46,666 bases of DNA from DATKLX01 sp035542155 (GCA_035542155.1 DATKLX010000091.1:1-46666); one strand, 5' to 3'; numbered from the stretch's first letter, positions 8,765 to 17,822 are shown. The notes: generated by a model not told the origin, from the letters alone. Numbers and translations: made by a program.

Positions 8765-9060
8765 GCGCGAACAACAAGGACTTTTCACGTCTGCACGCCG
8801 TGGTGATGGGACATGTCCAGGGAGTGGGTTTCCGCTTTTTCGTTATCGAAAAGGCTGACCTGCTGGATGTGACCGGATGGGTGCGCAACACAACCTTCGG
8901 AGACGTAGAAGTCCTCGCCGAGGGCCCCCGCGATACTCTCGAAGACCTGCTCTACTACCTCCACAAGGGTCCGCACGGCGCCGTGGTCACTCAGGTAAAA
9001 TCCGATTGGGAGATCCCAACCGGTGAATTTTCCCGCTTCGAAGTCCGCCAGACCGCATAA
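8761..9060 (+). CDS. acyP: acylphosphatase
   Basis: This 99-residue enzyme hydrolyses carboxyl-phosphate bonds in small acyl phosphates. It carries the family signature GHVQGVGFRFF with catalytic R25, and the second motif GWVRNTTFGDVEVLAEG with catalytic N43. The length is typical once a short N-terminal extension is allowed. The start overlaps the peptidase stop (ATGA), so the gene is probably translated with it. Its stop is only three bases from the convergent uvrB stop, and no terminator separates the two. Confidence 0.95.
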   Translation: MSANNKDFSRLHAVVMGHVQGVGFRFFVIEKADLLDVTGWVRNTTFGDVEVLAEGPRDTLEDLLYYLHKGPHGAVVTQVKSDWEIPTGEFSRFEVRQTA

Positions 9061-9063
9061 GCT

Positions 9064-11121
9064 TTACTCCAACTCCCCGGCCAGAAGGCGCGCCTTCTGC
9101 CACGGCGGAAGGTCCTCCTGCTCGGCCAGGATCGTGCGCAGCTCGTAGATCTGATCGCGGACGACCGCCGCCTTCTCGAACTCGAGGTTCCTGGCTGCTT
9201 CTTTCATCTGCTTTTCCAGGTCGGCAAGCACGCGCTGCAGTTCCGACTTGGGGATCTTGCTCACCGCGCTGGAACTGGACCCCCCGGCTGCATACTCTCC
9301 CCGCGGTTCGGCTGCAACATGGCTGGACTGCAACCGCTCGGTAATATCCCGGATGGATTTAACAATCGTCATCGGCTCGATACCATGAGATTCGTTGTAA
9401 GCGGATTGCTTGGCCCGCCGCCGGTTCGTCTCATCCACCGCACGGCGCATGCTATCTGTGGTTTGATCGGCATACATAATCACCTTCCCATGTACATTAC
9501 GAGCGGCCCGGCCGATCGTCTGGATGAGCGAGGTTTCCGAACGGAGGAACCCCTCCTTGTCCGCGTCCAATATCGTAACCAGGGACACTTCTGGCAGGTC
9601 CAGACCTTCGCGTAGCAGGTTGATCCCCACCAGCACATCGAACACCCCCAGGCGGAGATCGCGCAAGATGCCCACCCGCTCCAGGGTCTCAACCTCGGAA
9701 TGGAGATAGTGGACCTTAATCCCCAGTTCCATCAGGTAATCGGAGAGGTCCTCGGCCATCCGCTTGGTCAGTGTGGTGACCAGGACGCGCTCGCCGGCCT
9801 CGACCCGCTGGCGGATCTCTACCACCAGGTTATCGATCTGCCCCTGGGTGGACCGGATCTCAACCTCGGGGTCTACCAGGCCGGTGGGGCGGATGATCTG
9901 CTCGACGATCTGGTCGGCGCGAGCCAGCTCGTAGGGACCGGGCGTCGCGGAGGTGTAGATCGTCTGGCCCATGCGGCTCTCGAACTCCTCGAAAGTCAGC
10001 GGCCGGTTATCCAGCGCCGAAGGCAGGCGGAAACCGTACTCGGCGAGGATCTCTTTGCGCGAGCGGTCGCCGTTGAACATCCCGTGGATCTGGGGCACGG
10101 TCATGTGCGATTCGTCCAGGACGAGCAGGTAGTCAGTGGGCAGGTAATCAATCAGGGTCCAGGGTGGCGAGCCTGCCTCGCGCTGGTCGAGATGCCGTGA
10201 ATAGTTCTCGATCCCCGCGCAGTAACCCACCTCACGGAGCATCTCCAGGTCATAGCGGGTGCGCTGCTCCAGACGCTGGGCTTCGAGCAGCTTCCCCTCG
10301 GCGCGGAAATACTTCAGGCGCTCCTCCAGCTCCGCTTCGATATCCACAATGGCCAGCTTCAGCCGGTCATCCTGGGTAATGTAGTGTTTCGCTGGAAAGA
10401 TGTTGGCCGCTTTGGGGTCCGCGTAAACCTCGCCCGTCAGGGGGTTTACCTCGAGGATGCGCTCGACCTCGTCGCCGAAGAAAGAAACTCGGTATACTTT
10501 GCGGTCCTCATAAGCCGGGAAGATCTCGAGGGTATCTCCACGCACGCGGAACGTACCCGGGTGCAGATCGAGATCATTGCGCTGGTATTGGCTCTCGACC
10601 AACTGGCGCAGCAGAGCGTTACGCCGGTAGATCTTGCCCACCTCCAGGTCGATGACAACCTTGCCGTAGGTCTCCGGGCTGCCCAAACCGTAGATGCAGG
10701 ATACCGATGCAACGATGATCACATCCTTGCGCGACATCAGCGCGGTCGTTGCCGCCAGGCGCAGCCGGTCGATCTCCTCATTGATATCGGTCTCCTTTTC
10801 GATGTACAGATCGTGGCGGGGGACGTAGGCTTCCGGCTGGTAATAATCGTAATAAGAGACGAAATATTCAACCGCGTTGTTGGGAAAGAATTCCTTGAAC
10901 TCGGCATAGAGTTGGGCCGCCAGGGTTTTGTTATGCGCCATGACCAGGGCCGGCTTGTTCACCTGGGCGATCACCTGGGCAATGGTATAGGTTTTCCCGG
11001 TTCCCGTGGCGCCAAGAAGTACCTGGTTGCGATAGCCGTTCCGGATACCATCGACGAGCTGCTCGATCGCTTCGGGCTGGTCCCCGGTCGGTTGGTAGGG
11101 GGCATGCAATTCAAAATTCAT
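9064..11121 (-). CDS. uvrB: UvrABC system protein B, nucleotide excision repair
   Basis: This 685-residue protein is the damage-verifying helicase-like subunit that receives DNA from UvrA and recruits UvrC. The Walker A motif GATGTGKT is near residue 39. The beta-hairpin region YYDYYQPEAYVPRHD follows, then DEAD-like DESHMT and helicase motif VI around QTIGRAARN. A UVR domain at the C-terminus (NLEFEKAAVVRDQI) contacts UvrC. Length and order are those of full UvrB. The ATG is preceded by GGAG in GGAGTAAAGA. A candidate promoter and SOS box lie about 80 bases upstream. mfd lies just upstream on the same strand, so two repair genes are clustered. Confidence 0.98.
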   Translation of the reverse strand: MNFELHAPYQPTGDQPEAIEQLVDGIRNGYRNQVLLGATGTGKTYTIAQVIAQVNKPALVMAHNKTLAAQLYAEFKEFFPNNAVEYFVSYYDYYQPEAYVPRHDLYIEKETDINEEIDRLRLAATTALMSRKDVIIVASVSCIYGLGSPETYGKVVIDLEVGKIYRRNALLRQLVESQYQRNDLDLHPGTFRVRGDTLEIFPAYEDRKVYRVSFFGDEVERILEVNPLTGEVYADPKAANIFPAKHYITQDDRLKLAIVDIEAELEERLKYFRAEGKLLEAQRLEQRTRYDLEMLREVGYCAGIENYSRHLDQREAGSPPWTLIDYLPTDYLLVLDESHMTVPQIHGMFNGDRSRKEILAEYGFRLPSALDNRPLTFEEFESRMGQTIYTSATPGPYELARADQIVEQIIRPTGLVDPEVEIRSTQGQIDNLVVEIRQRVEAGERVLVTTLTKRMAEDLSDYLMELGIKVHYLHSEVETLERVGILRDLRLGVFDVLVGINLLREGLDLPEVSLVTILDADKEGFLRSETSLIQTIGRAARNVHGKVIMYADQTTDSMRRAVDETNRRRAKQSAYNESHGIEPMTIVKSIRDITERLQSSHVAAEPRGEYAAGGSSSSAVSKIPKSELQRVLADLEKQMKEAARNLEFEKAAVVRDQIYELRTILAEQEDLPPWQKARLLAGELE

Positions 11122-11195
11122 TCTTTACTCCATAAATTCCTGGCATAGGGTCCGCTTCTGCGAGGTTTTCCCCAAAGGACCCGGGCAAATGAGCC

Positions 11196-11216
11196 TATAA
11201 TTATAACACTTGTTCT
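11196..11216 (-). promoter_or_regulatory. uvrB promoter with candidate LexA (SOS) box
   Basis: On the minus strand a TATAAT at 11200-11205 lies about 80 bases before uvrB. It abuts GAAC-AAGT-GTTA (11204-11215 reversed), which matches the Gram-positive LexA core GAAC-N4-GTTC in seven of eight fixed bases. Overlap of the box with the -10 element is the geometry expected for repression by LexA. No lexA gene is in the window, so regulation is inferred from this one site. Confidence 0.45.
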
Positions 11217-11270
11217 ATTGTAACAAATATTTACGGGAAAACAAGCGCTTTCTTGCGGTCTTTTTTTGAC

Positions 11271-14200
11271 TCAGGTGGGCTGCCAGATAGCAATGATCGC
11301 GGAAAGCGCCTCGAGCAATCGAACGCGCCAGTCCTCCTGCTGGCTGGAGTAGGCCAGCCAGTACGCATTCCGCCCAACGCGCACGTCTGGCCCCAACGAG
11401 GGCAGGTTGCGATTGGCGACCCCCTCCGGAAGCGGCGGGAAGCGCAACACGAACTGGTCGCCTTCGAGCCCCACCGAGGCCAGTCCCGCCTGCTCGGCGC
11501 GCAGCTTGACTCGGATCTGAAAGACCAGGTTGGCGACCTCCTCGGGTAGCGGTCCGAAGCGGTCCTGGAATTCCTGCTCCATCGCACCAATATCCGCTTC
11601 CGACTGCAGATCGGCGAGGCGGCGGTAGATGCTCAGGCGCATATTCTGGTCGGGGATGTAGCGGATCGGCACGCCGATCGAGATGGGCAGGTCGACGCTG
11701 ACAGGCAGGCGGATCGCGCGCTCATCCGCCAGGATTCCTTCCTTCTGCGCAGGCAGGCCTAGCTGCCCGCGCAGCGAGCGGACCGATTGGGAGAGCAGGC
11801 GGGTGTATAGGTGGAAACCCACCGCGGCGATATACCCGGATTGGCGCATCCCGAGCAGGTCGCCTGCCCCGCGCATTTCAAGGTCGCGCATCGCGATCGA
11901 ATAACCGGCTCCAAGCTGGGTGTTCTCAGCGATCACTTCCAGGCGCTCCTGCCCGTCCGCCGTTGGAGCGATGCGACGGTGGCGGAAGAAGTAGGCATAG
12001 GCACGCTGCGCTCCACGCCCGACCCGCCCGCGTAGTTGGTAGAGCTGGGCCAGACCAAAGTTATCTGCCCGGTCGACGATCAGGGTGTTGGCGTTGGGAA
12101 TATCCAGCCCGGACTCGATGATCGAGGTGCTCAGCAGGACGTCGATATCCCCGCGCGTGAAGTGCTGCATCACCGAGGCCAGCTCGTGTTCGGGCATCTG
12201 CCCGTGAGCGACCCCGATCCGCGCCTCGGGGACTAACTGTTTGACATGGGACAGCATGGCGGGTATGGTCTGTACCCGATTGTGGACGAAAAATACCTGC
12301 CCACCGCGCTCCAGCTCGCGGAGGATCGCCTGGCGCGCCAGGCGCGGCGAATATGGACCTACGTGAGTGATGATCGGCAGGCGTTCTTCGGGTGGCGTAT
12401 TGATGTTGGAGATGTCCCGCACCCCGGTCAGGGCCATGTACAGCGTGCGTGGAATGGGTGTCGCGGTGAGGGTAAGCACGTCCACCTCGGTGCGCAGTCG
12501 CTTCAAAAACTCCTTGTGGGTGACCCCAAAACGCTGCTCTTCGTCGATGATCGCCAGCCCAAGATCCTTGAACTGGACATCCGGTTGGATCAACCGGTGG
12601 GTGCCGATGAGGATGTCGATCCCGCCTGCCGCCAGGCGCTTGAGGATCTCATCCTGCTCTTTGGGACTGCGGAAGCGCGAGAGCATCTCGACGGTGACCG
12701 GGAACGGCGCTAACCGCTGGCAGAAGGTTTCGTAGTGCTGCTGGGCGAGGACGGTGGTGGGAACGAGTACCCCGACCTGCTTCCCGCCGTTGACCGCTTT
12801 AAACGCGGCGCGCAGAGCAACCTCCGTCTTACCGTAGCCCACGTCTCCGCAGAGCAGGCGGTCCATGGGACGCGGTTTTTCCATATCGCTCTTCACCGCC
12901 CGAATCGCCTTGAGCTGGTCTTCAGTTTCAATGTAAGGGAAGCTGGCTTCCAACTCCTGTTGCCAGGGTGTATCCTGGCCAAATGCAAATCCACGTGCCA
13001 CCTGGCGCCTGGCGTATAGGTCCAGCAGATCGTGGGCCACCTCTTCCACCGCGGCCTGGACGCGCTGCCTGGCCTGGGACCATTCCTGGGTTCCCAGGCG
13101 AGTAGGCGCAGGTTCTTCGTTATCTGGGCCAACGTAACGGGTCAGGCGGTCGGCCTGGTGGATGGGGACGAAGATCTGGTCGCCGCCATCGTATTCCACC
13201 GCGAGGAACTCGCGCTGCACGCCTTCTAACGTGCGGGTTACAAGGCCGGTAAAACGCCCGATGCCATGATCGACATGGACCACCCAATCGCCGGCTTTCA
13301 GATCAGCGTAGGCTGCCTCGGGAGCCTCGGCGACCTGGCGGTGACGCTGGCGCGGTTGCGGTCTTTCCCAGCCAAAGATCTCGCTGTCGGTAAGCAGGTC
13401 GAGCGGCGCGCCCTCGTCGGGAGTCAGGATCCAGCCCTCGCTGAGCGTACCTTCTGAGAACTCTGGCTCGATCCGCTCGGGTCCGGGTTCCAGGCGGCGC
13501 TCTTCCCACAGCTCCTTCAAGCGTGAAACCTGGCGGGAAACCAACACGATCCGCTCGGCGCGGGTGTAGCGTTCCTCCAGGTCGTCGAGAACGTTTTTCA
13601 GGCGACCGGCAAAGCGCGGGCCAGGCTGAAAGGCCTGCGCCAGGCGGGAGGGCTCTTCGACGGTCGATCGGCCAAGCTCCAGGGAAGCGTGGCCCGCCAG
13701 GCTGTCGGCAAGCTCCGACCAGGACAGGTACGGCACGGGGAAATCGTCCGGTAGCAGGCCCTCCTTGATATTTTCCTGGCGGATACTGACTGCCTGCTCC
13801 TCGAACCCGGCCACGGTCGATTGAAGCACTCCCAGGTCATCGAACAGCACCAGGGCCTGCGCGGGTAAATAATCCAACAGGCTGGCAGGAGAAGGGTGCA
13901 CCAGGGGTAAATAGAACTCGTCGATCTTTTCCTCGGGCATGCACGCCTTCTGTTCTGCGGAGGCGGATCCGGGCAGGATCTCCCGCGCGGGTGTGACTGT
14001 CAGGCGGTCCAGGGTGCGCACCGTGCGCTGACTGCCCGGGTCGAAGAGGCGCAGGGTATCGATCTCATCCCCGAAAAACTCGAGGCGAGCTGGCATGGTC
14101 TCAGCAGGAGGCCAGAGATCCAGGATCCCACCCCGGCGGGAGAACTGTCCCGGCTCGAGGACCACGTTTACCGGCTCGTAACCGATATCAATCCAGCTTC

Positions 14201-14693
14201 GCGCCAGGCTCTCCGGCGAAACCTGCATCCCGGGCTTGAGCGCCCGCGTGGCCTTGAGCATGTCCCGGCGGGGCAGGGTGCGCGCCATCAGCGAGCGTGC
14301 CGGGGCGATGATCAGCGGCGGCTTTGGCTCTGGCTGCCCATTCTGCCCGCCAGGCCTGGGAAAGTGGTAGGCGGCCAGGGCGATGATTGCGTTCATCCGG
14401 TCACGGCGGATCGTGCCGCTCCAGGTGCCTTGCTCGTAGAAGACCGGGTTCGGTTCGGGAAAGAACAGGCGCGGTGAATCAGGCGCCCAGAATGCCAGTT
14501 CGTCGAGGAGGGTCAGCGCGTGATCGGCGCGATCGGTCAGCAGCAAGATCGGCCGGCCCAGGTCAGTATAAAGCGCAGCGGTCACCGGCAGGCGCGCGGC
14601 CCGCGGCAATGCCAGTCCGGGAAGAGTTTCCCTGGCTTTCAGGGCAGCCATGAGCTCCTGATAAGCAGCCAGCGAACGAATGAAATCGAGCAC
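11271..14693 (-). CDS. mfd: transcription-repair coupling factor
   Basis: This 1140-residue ATP-dependent translocase removes RNA polymerase stalled at DNA lesions and recruits UvrA. The N-terminal part is UvrB-like (about 1-220). Next comes an RNA-polymerase-interacting CarD-like domain beginning near LKAGDWVVHVDHGIGRF. The RecG-like motor has Walker A GDVGYGKTE, DEEQRFG, and TATPIPRT. The C-terminal TRCF domain ends the protein. The start is GTG at 14693, chosen because it is two bases beyond the pth stop and preceded by AAGAGGT. It is probably co-transcribed with pth. The protein is near the usual family length of about 1150. Confidence 0.97.
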   Translation of the reverse strand: MLDFIRSLAAYQELMAALKARETLPGLALPRAARLPVTAALYTDLGRPILLLTDRADHALTLLDELAFWAPDSPRLFFPEPNPVFYEQGTWSGTIRRDRMNAIIALAAYHFPRPGGQNGQPEPKPPLIIAPARSLMARTLPRRDMLKATRALKPGMQVSPESLARSWIDIGYEPVNVVLEPGQFSRRGGILDLWPPAETMPARLEFFGDEIDTLRLFDPGSQRTVRTLDRLTVTPAREILPGSASAEQKACMPEEKIDEFYLPLVHPSPASLLDYLPAQALVLFDDLGVLQSTVAGFEEQAVSIRQENIKEGLLPDDFPVPYLSWSELADSLAGHASLELGRSTVEEPSRLAQAFQPGPRFAGRLKNVLDDLEERYTRAERIVLVSRQVSRLKELWEERRLEPGPERIEPEFSEGTLSEGWILTPDEGAPLDLLTDSEIFGWERPQPRQRHRQVAEAPEAAYADLKAGDWVVHVDHGIGRFTGLVTRTLEGVQREFLAVEYDGGDQIFVPIHQADRLTRYVGPDNEEPAPTRLGTQEWSQARQRVQAAVEEVAHDLLDLYARRQVARGFAFGQDTPWQQELEASFPYIETEDQLKAIRAVKSDMEKPRPMDRLLCGDVGYGKTEVALRAAFKAVNGGKQVGVLVPTTVLAQQHYETFCQRLAPFPVTVEMLSRFRSPKEQDEILKRLAAGGIDILIGTHRLIQPDVQFKDLGLAIIDEEQRFGVTHKEFLKRLRTEVDVLTLTATPIPRTLYMALTGVRDISNINTPPEERLPIITHVGPYSPRLARQAILRELERGGQVFFVHNRVQTIPAMLSHVKQLVPEARIGVAHGQMPEHELASVMQHFTRGDIDVLLSTSIIESGLDIPNANTLIVDRADNFGLAQLYQLRGRVGRGAQRAYAYFFRHRRIAPTADGQERLEVIAENTQLGAGYSIAMRDLEMRGAGDLLGMRQSGYIAAVGFHLYTRLLSQSVRSLRGQLGLPAQKEGILADERAIRLPVSVDLPISIGVPIRYIPDQNMRLSIYRRLADLQSEADIGAMEQEFQDRFGPLPEEVANLVFQIRVKLRAEQAGLASVGLEGDQFVLRFPPLPEGVANRNLPSLGPDVRVGRNAYWLAYSSQQEDWRVRLLEALSAIIAIWQPT

Positions 14694-14695
14694 GA

Positions 14696-15337
14696 TTACC
14701 TCTTATCCAACCCCTTTTCGACCGGGCCGTTATACAGATTCATCGCCGGCTCCAGCCCGCGCTCGATATATACCAATACGGCTTCAGATGCCTTTTCCAG
14801 GACCGTAAAAACCAGCGGTTTCTCCTCGGCAGAAAATGGCTCGAGCACGTAATCCGCAGGATCCATCCGCCCCGGCGGCCGGCCGATCCCCAAACGCAGG
14901 CGGGGAAAATCCTGCGTGCCTACCTTCTCGATGATCGAGGAGACACCCTTTTGTCCGGGCGAGCCTCCACCCGGGCGAATGCGGATCGCGCCCAGGGGCA
15001 GATCCAGGTCATCGTGAGCGACGAGGAGGTGGTCGAGAGAGATCTTGTAAAAGCGCAGCAGGCCGCCCACCGCCTGGCCGGAGAGGTTCATATACGTCTG
15101 CGGCTTGGCCAGGATCACCTTATGACCGGAGATCTCGCCCTGTGCGACCAGCGCCTTAGATTGCATCCGGCTGATGGTCAGGCCTTCCTCCCGGGCCAGG
15201 GTATCGATGAGCATGAAGCCGATGTTGTGGCGAGTCTCACGGTATTCTCGCCCGGGGTTTCCCAGGCCGACGATCAAAAATGTCTCCCGATTGGCGTGGG
15301 CCTCGGGATGGATGAAACGAGAAAGAGTGTCGAACAT
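14696..15337 (-). CDS. pth: peptidyl-tRNA hydrolase
   Basis: This 213-residue enzyme releases peptides from peptidyl-tRNA that drops off ribosomes. The family start is seen as FLIVGLGNPGREYRETRHNIGF (about 20-41) with the catalytic histidine in RHNIGF. Later motifs are KPQTYMNLSG, VAHDDLDLPLG and GSPGQKGV. About 17 residues precede the usual N-terminus. They may be real or may mark an upstream start choice. The gene is tightly linked to mfd (two-base gap), and its start lies 22 bases from the end of the secreted-protein gene. Confidence 0.96.
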   Translation of the reverse strand: MFDTLSRFIHPEAHANRETFLIVGLGNPGREYRETRHNIGFMLIDTLAREEGLTISRMQSKALVAQGEISGHKVILAKPQTYMNLSGQAVGGLLRFYKISLDHLLVAHDDLDLPLGAIRIRPGGGSPGQKGVSSIIEKVGTQDFPRLRLGIGRPPGRMDPADYVLEPFSAEEKPLVFTVLEKASEAVLVYIERGLEPAMNLYNGPVEKGLDKR

Positions 15338-15359
15338 GACTCCAGCACACCTGCCAGGA

Positions 15360-16016
15360 TTAGAATCTGCGCCACAGCGCTTTGAGCCCCAGATAGATCC
15401 CCAGTGCGGCGAAGAACGCCACGGCTACCAGGGCTCCTTGTGCCAGGCTGCCTGCAACCGCCTGGACCGTGAGACGCGCCGGGTTCGATAGCAGTTCCGT
15501 CGCGGTCGCCGCCATGACGGTCGGTGATGCGGTCGGCGTGGGCGACGGCTGTGGAGTGGCCGTTATCGATAAGACCTGGGTCGCCGCTGCGGTCGGGCTG
15601 GGGGTTGGAACGCGGGTCTCGACCGGAGAATAATTGCGTACCCGCAGGCCATCCACGACGAACGTGCGATCCGAGCCGCCCTTTAAAACGATCCTGAGCC
15701 GCAGCGCGTAATCCCCATCGGTGATGGTGGTCGTATCCCAGGAAGCCAGTGCGCCAGAATTGACCGGTTTTTCGGCCAGGGTAATGGGAAACCACGTCCC
15801 GGTTGGGTTATTGGCGTAGGCGAAGGAAATCTCGGCGCTCTGGAAATTGGGCAGAGCGCTTGTCCCCTGGATGGCGACCACTCCCTGGAGTGCCTCATCC
15901 GGCCAGGGCGAGGTAATCCCCGGCTCGGGCGGCTGCGGCGTTTGCGCTCGCGCTGGCATCACTGGCGGCGCGAGCACGAGGACCAGGCAGGTAAGGAGCA
16001 ATATAGCGGGTCGCAT
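15360..16016 (-). CDS. secreted, C-terminally anchored protein of unknown function
   Basis: I do not recognise a family. The 218-residue product has a clear signal peptide (MRPAILLLTCLVLVLAPP... to about residue 24). A beta-rich region at about 35-130 has a pattern like an immunoglobulin or carbohydrate-binding fold (PWPDEALQGVVAIQGT, WDTTTITDGDYALRLRI). A proline/threonine-rich linker with TPSPT and TPQPSPTPT follows. A C-terminal membrane helix (about 190-212) ends in KALWRRF. It is probably displayed outside the membrane. A GTG at 16037 in frame would add seven residues before the signal peptide. ATG at 16016 is preferred because it gives a standard signal sequence, though neither start has a good ribosome site. 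It lies upstream of pth and mfd. Confidence 0.7.
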   Translation of the reverse strand: MRPAILLLTCLVLVLAPPVMPARAQTPQPPEPGITSPWPDEALQGVVAIQGTSALPNFQSAEISFAYANNPTGTWFPITLAEKPVNSGALASWDTTTITDGDYALRLRIVLKGGSDRTFVVDGLRVRNYSPVETRVPTPSPTAAATQVLSITATPQPSPTPTASPTVMAATATELLSNPARLTVQAVAGSLAQGALVAVAFFAALGIYLGLKALWRRF

Positions 16017-16092
16017 GGCAACCGTTAAGTCTAACACAAAAAAGAGGAGTATGGAGTGCGCTCTGTAGTGAAATCTTTATCATCGTGAATAT

Positions 16093-17010
16093 TCACCGCA
16101 CGCCGGCTGCCACGGAGATGTCGTACACGGGTACGCGCGGGTCGCGCTCCTGATAGGTGCCCTTGACCCAGGCAAAATTGGGATCGTCTGTGGCAGCCAG
16201 GCTCTGCGCGCTGCCGGCGAGGACGTTCAGGTAATAGGTAGTATAGCCGGGGGGAGAAGAAACCGGGTGGTAACCTTCGGGGATCAGCACAACATCGTTA
16301 TCCCGGGCGACGATCGTCGCATCGATCGGGTGACCGGCGCGGTGGAGGGGCGACTGCGGATCGGTGTAAATGCGCTGCAGGGCGTAGCCTTCCGGACGAT
16401 CGATGCGGTAATAATAAATCTCGTCCAGGTCGGCCTCACCGATCTGGCCGCTCTCGTTCTGGCGGTGGAGATCGTGTTTGTGCGGCGGGTAGCTCGACCA
16501 GTTGCCGCCCGGCGTGTATACCTCCACCACCACCAGGCAGGCGCAGGGGAAACCCGGGGGGATGATGCTATTGATCTGCCGGGTGGCGTGGTCGCCGCCG
16601 CGGATCTCGACCCATACATCCTGCGGGGTGATCAGCCGCGGCGCATAATCGCGGTCTGCGGCTGCCCGGGCGACTGCGAATTCACACCCCATGGCGCTGC
16701 GCACGGCAAAAGAGGTCTGGCGGGGAAGATACAGCGCGTAGGGCAGCCCTGCAAAGACATTGGGACGCTTTCCAATTGTCTTCCATTGGCCGCGATCTGA
16801 GTCCACGTCCAGGATGCCGCCCAGGACCACCAGCGCCAGCTCGTCTTCGCCAGTGGCGAACGACCAACTCTCACCTGAGCTCAGGCGGCGCGCCTGGAAG
16901 TGGATCGTGTCCCAACCTGCCTGTTCGGGGTCGACTTCTACAATGACCCCCGGATGGTTCGAATTGCCCATGTGGATCACCAGGTTACTGCTGTCATACG
17001 ATTCAGGCAT
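16093..17010 (-). CDS. iolB: 5-deoxy-glucuronate isomerase
   Basis: This 305-residue bicupin enzyme belongs to the myo-inositol catabolic pathway, converting 5-deoxy-D-glucuronate to 2-deoxy-5-keto-D-gluconate. Family hallmarks are SSYPPHKHD (metal-binding histidines), EIYYYRIDRPEGYALQRIY, and VLIPEGYHPVSSPPGY followed by YYLNVLAG. The length is normal or slightly long. ATG at 17010 follows GAAGGAAAG. A strong promoter lies upstream. No other iol gene (iolA, C, D, E, G or a transporter) is in the window, so the rest of the pathway is elsewhere or this copy serves a different route. Confidence 0.92.
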   Translation of the reverse strand: MPESYDSSNLVIHMGNSNHPGVIVEVDPEQAGWDTIHFQARRLSSGESWSFATGEDELALVVLGGILDVDSDRGQWKTIGKRPNVFAGLPYALYLPRQTSFAVRSAMGCEFAVARAAADRDYAPRLITPQDVWVEIRGGDHATRQINSIIPPGFPCACLVVVEVYTPGGNWSSYPPHKHDLHRQNESGQIGEADLDEIYYYRIDRPEGYALQRIYTDPQSPLHRAGHPIDATIVARDNDVVLIPEGYHPVSSPPGYTTYYLNVLAGSAQSLAATDDPNFAWVKGTYQERDPRVPVYDISVAAGVR

Positions 17011-17051
17011 ATTTTCTTTCCTTCGCCCATAGTATATGAGATATCGTGTTC

Positions 17052-17080
17052 ATTATAGGGTAATCCTGGGAACCTTTCAA
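17052..17080 (-). promoter_or_regulatory. sigma70-type promoter of iolB
   Basis: On the minus strand TTGAAA (17075-17080) and TATAAT (17052-17057) are separated by exactly 17 bases. Transcription would begin near 17045, giving a leader of about 35 bases before the ATG at 17010. Confidence 0.65.
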
Positions 17081-17155
17081 TTGGAACACTGGGCGATCGC
17101 TTAACCCCCTTGTATTCGTCTAACGACTATCACCACTTGAGAGGAGTATCCTCAC

Positions 17156-17184
17156 TTGCCAAACCGGGTTACTATTCGTAGAAT
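17156..17184 (+). promoter_or_regulatory. sigma70-type promoter of bioY
   Basis: TTGCCA (17156-17161) and TAGAAT (17179-17184) are separated by 17 bases, each one mismatch from consensus. Just downstream, at 17195-17218, lies an imperfect inverted arrangement with TGGT and ACCA ends and a GTTAACC half-site. It recalls part of a BirA operator, but the second half-site is missing, so I do not call an operator. Confidence 0.6.
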
Positions 17185-17243
17185 CGAGCTTACATGGTAG
17201 CCCGGTATACGTTAACCAATCTCATCTCCTGAAGGAAAAAACC

Positions 17244-17822
17244 ATGCAAACACCGATTGCCCTGACCTTCACCCGCCGGATCAGCCTGCGCAATACCGCC
17301 TTGATGGACGCTCTCCTGGTGGTTGCCGGCAGCCTGATCGTCGCCGGTCTGGCTCAAATCCGCATTCCCCTCCCATTCACGCCCGTGCCCCTCACCGGCC
17401 AGACTCTGGGTGTCCTCTTGATCGCTGCTGCCTTGGGCCGCTCGCACGGGGCTGCCAGTCTGGTACTCTACCTGGTCGAAGGGATCCTCGGCCTGCCTGT
17501 CTTCGCCGGCGGCCCGTTAGGGATCGCACGCCTGCTCGGACCTACTGGCGGCTATCTGATCGGCTTCATCGCTGCGGCCTTCCTCGTGGGCTATCTCGCC
17601 GAGCGCGGCATGGACCGGGATTGGAGGCGAGTGCTGGCGATGTTTTCCGCCGGCATGGCTGTGATCTACCTCTTCGGCGTTGCCTGGCTGGCTACCTTCA
17701 CCGGCGCCAAAATTGCATTCCTGGCCGGTCTGTGGCCCTTCCTCCCCGGCGACATCATCAAGGCCATCTGCGCCGCCGCCCTGCTTCCGCTCGGCAGGAC
17801 CCTGGTCAACAACCTCTCCTGA
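17244..17822 (+). CDS. bioY: BioY biotin transporter, S component
   Basis: This 192-residue integral membrane protein binds biotin, either alone or with an ECF energizing module. Family marks are QIRIPLPFTPVPLTGQTLGVLL (about 38-59), GLPVFAGG with GPTGGYLIGF, and a C-terminal LPGDIIKAICAAAL. About six membrane helices are expected. ATG at 17244 follows GAAGGA. No biotin synthesis genes and no EcfA/EcfT genes are nearby. The gene is divergent from iolB, and each has its own promoter in the 233-base spacer. Confidence 0.95.
   Translation: MQTPIALTFTRRISLRNTALMDALLVVAGSLIVAGLAQIRIPLPFTPVPLTGQTLGVLLIAAALGRSHGAASLVLYLVEGILGLPVFAGGPLGIARLLGPTGGYLIGFIAAAFLVGYLAERGMDRDWRRVLAMFSAGMAVIYLFGVAWLATFTGAKIAFLAGLWPFLPGDIIKAICAAALLPLGRTLVNNLS

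Noticed and set aside
10384..11148. Long open frame opposite uvrB (254 codons), with similar ones opposite rseP (5418-6179), the amidohydrolase (22499-23455), cpaF (27285-28337) and the HD-GYP gene (29977-31050)
   Set aside because: Each lies wholly or almost wholly antisense to a gene with clear family motifs, has no recognisable protein pattern, and is the usual by-product of GC-rich codon use.
11222..11270. Terminator after mfd
   Set aside because: Only a four-base stem (CAAG/CTTG) is found before a short T run on the minus strand, too weak to call.
15360..16037. GTG start at 16037 for the secreted protein
   Set aside because: It would put seven residues before a complete signal peptide and has no ribosome site; ATG 16016 is simpler, though neither start is strongly supported.
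17195..17240. BirA operator in front of bioY
   Set aside because: Only one GTTAACC half-site is present; no matching GGTTAAC at 14-16 bases spacing was found.
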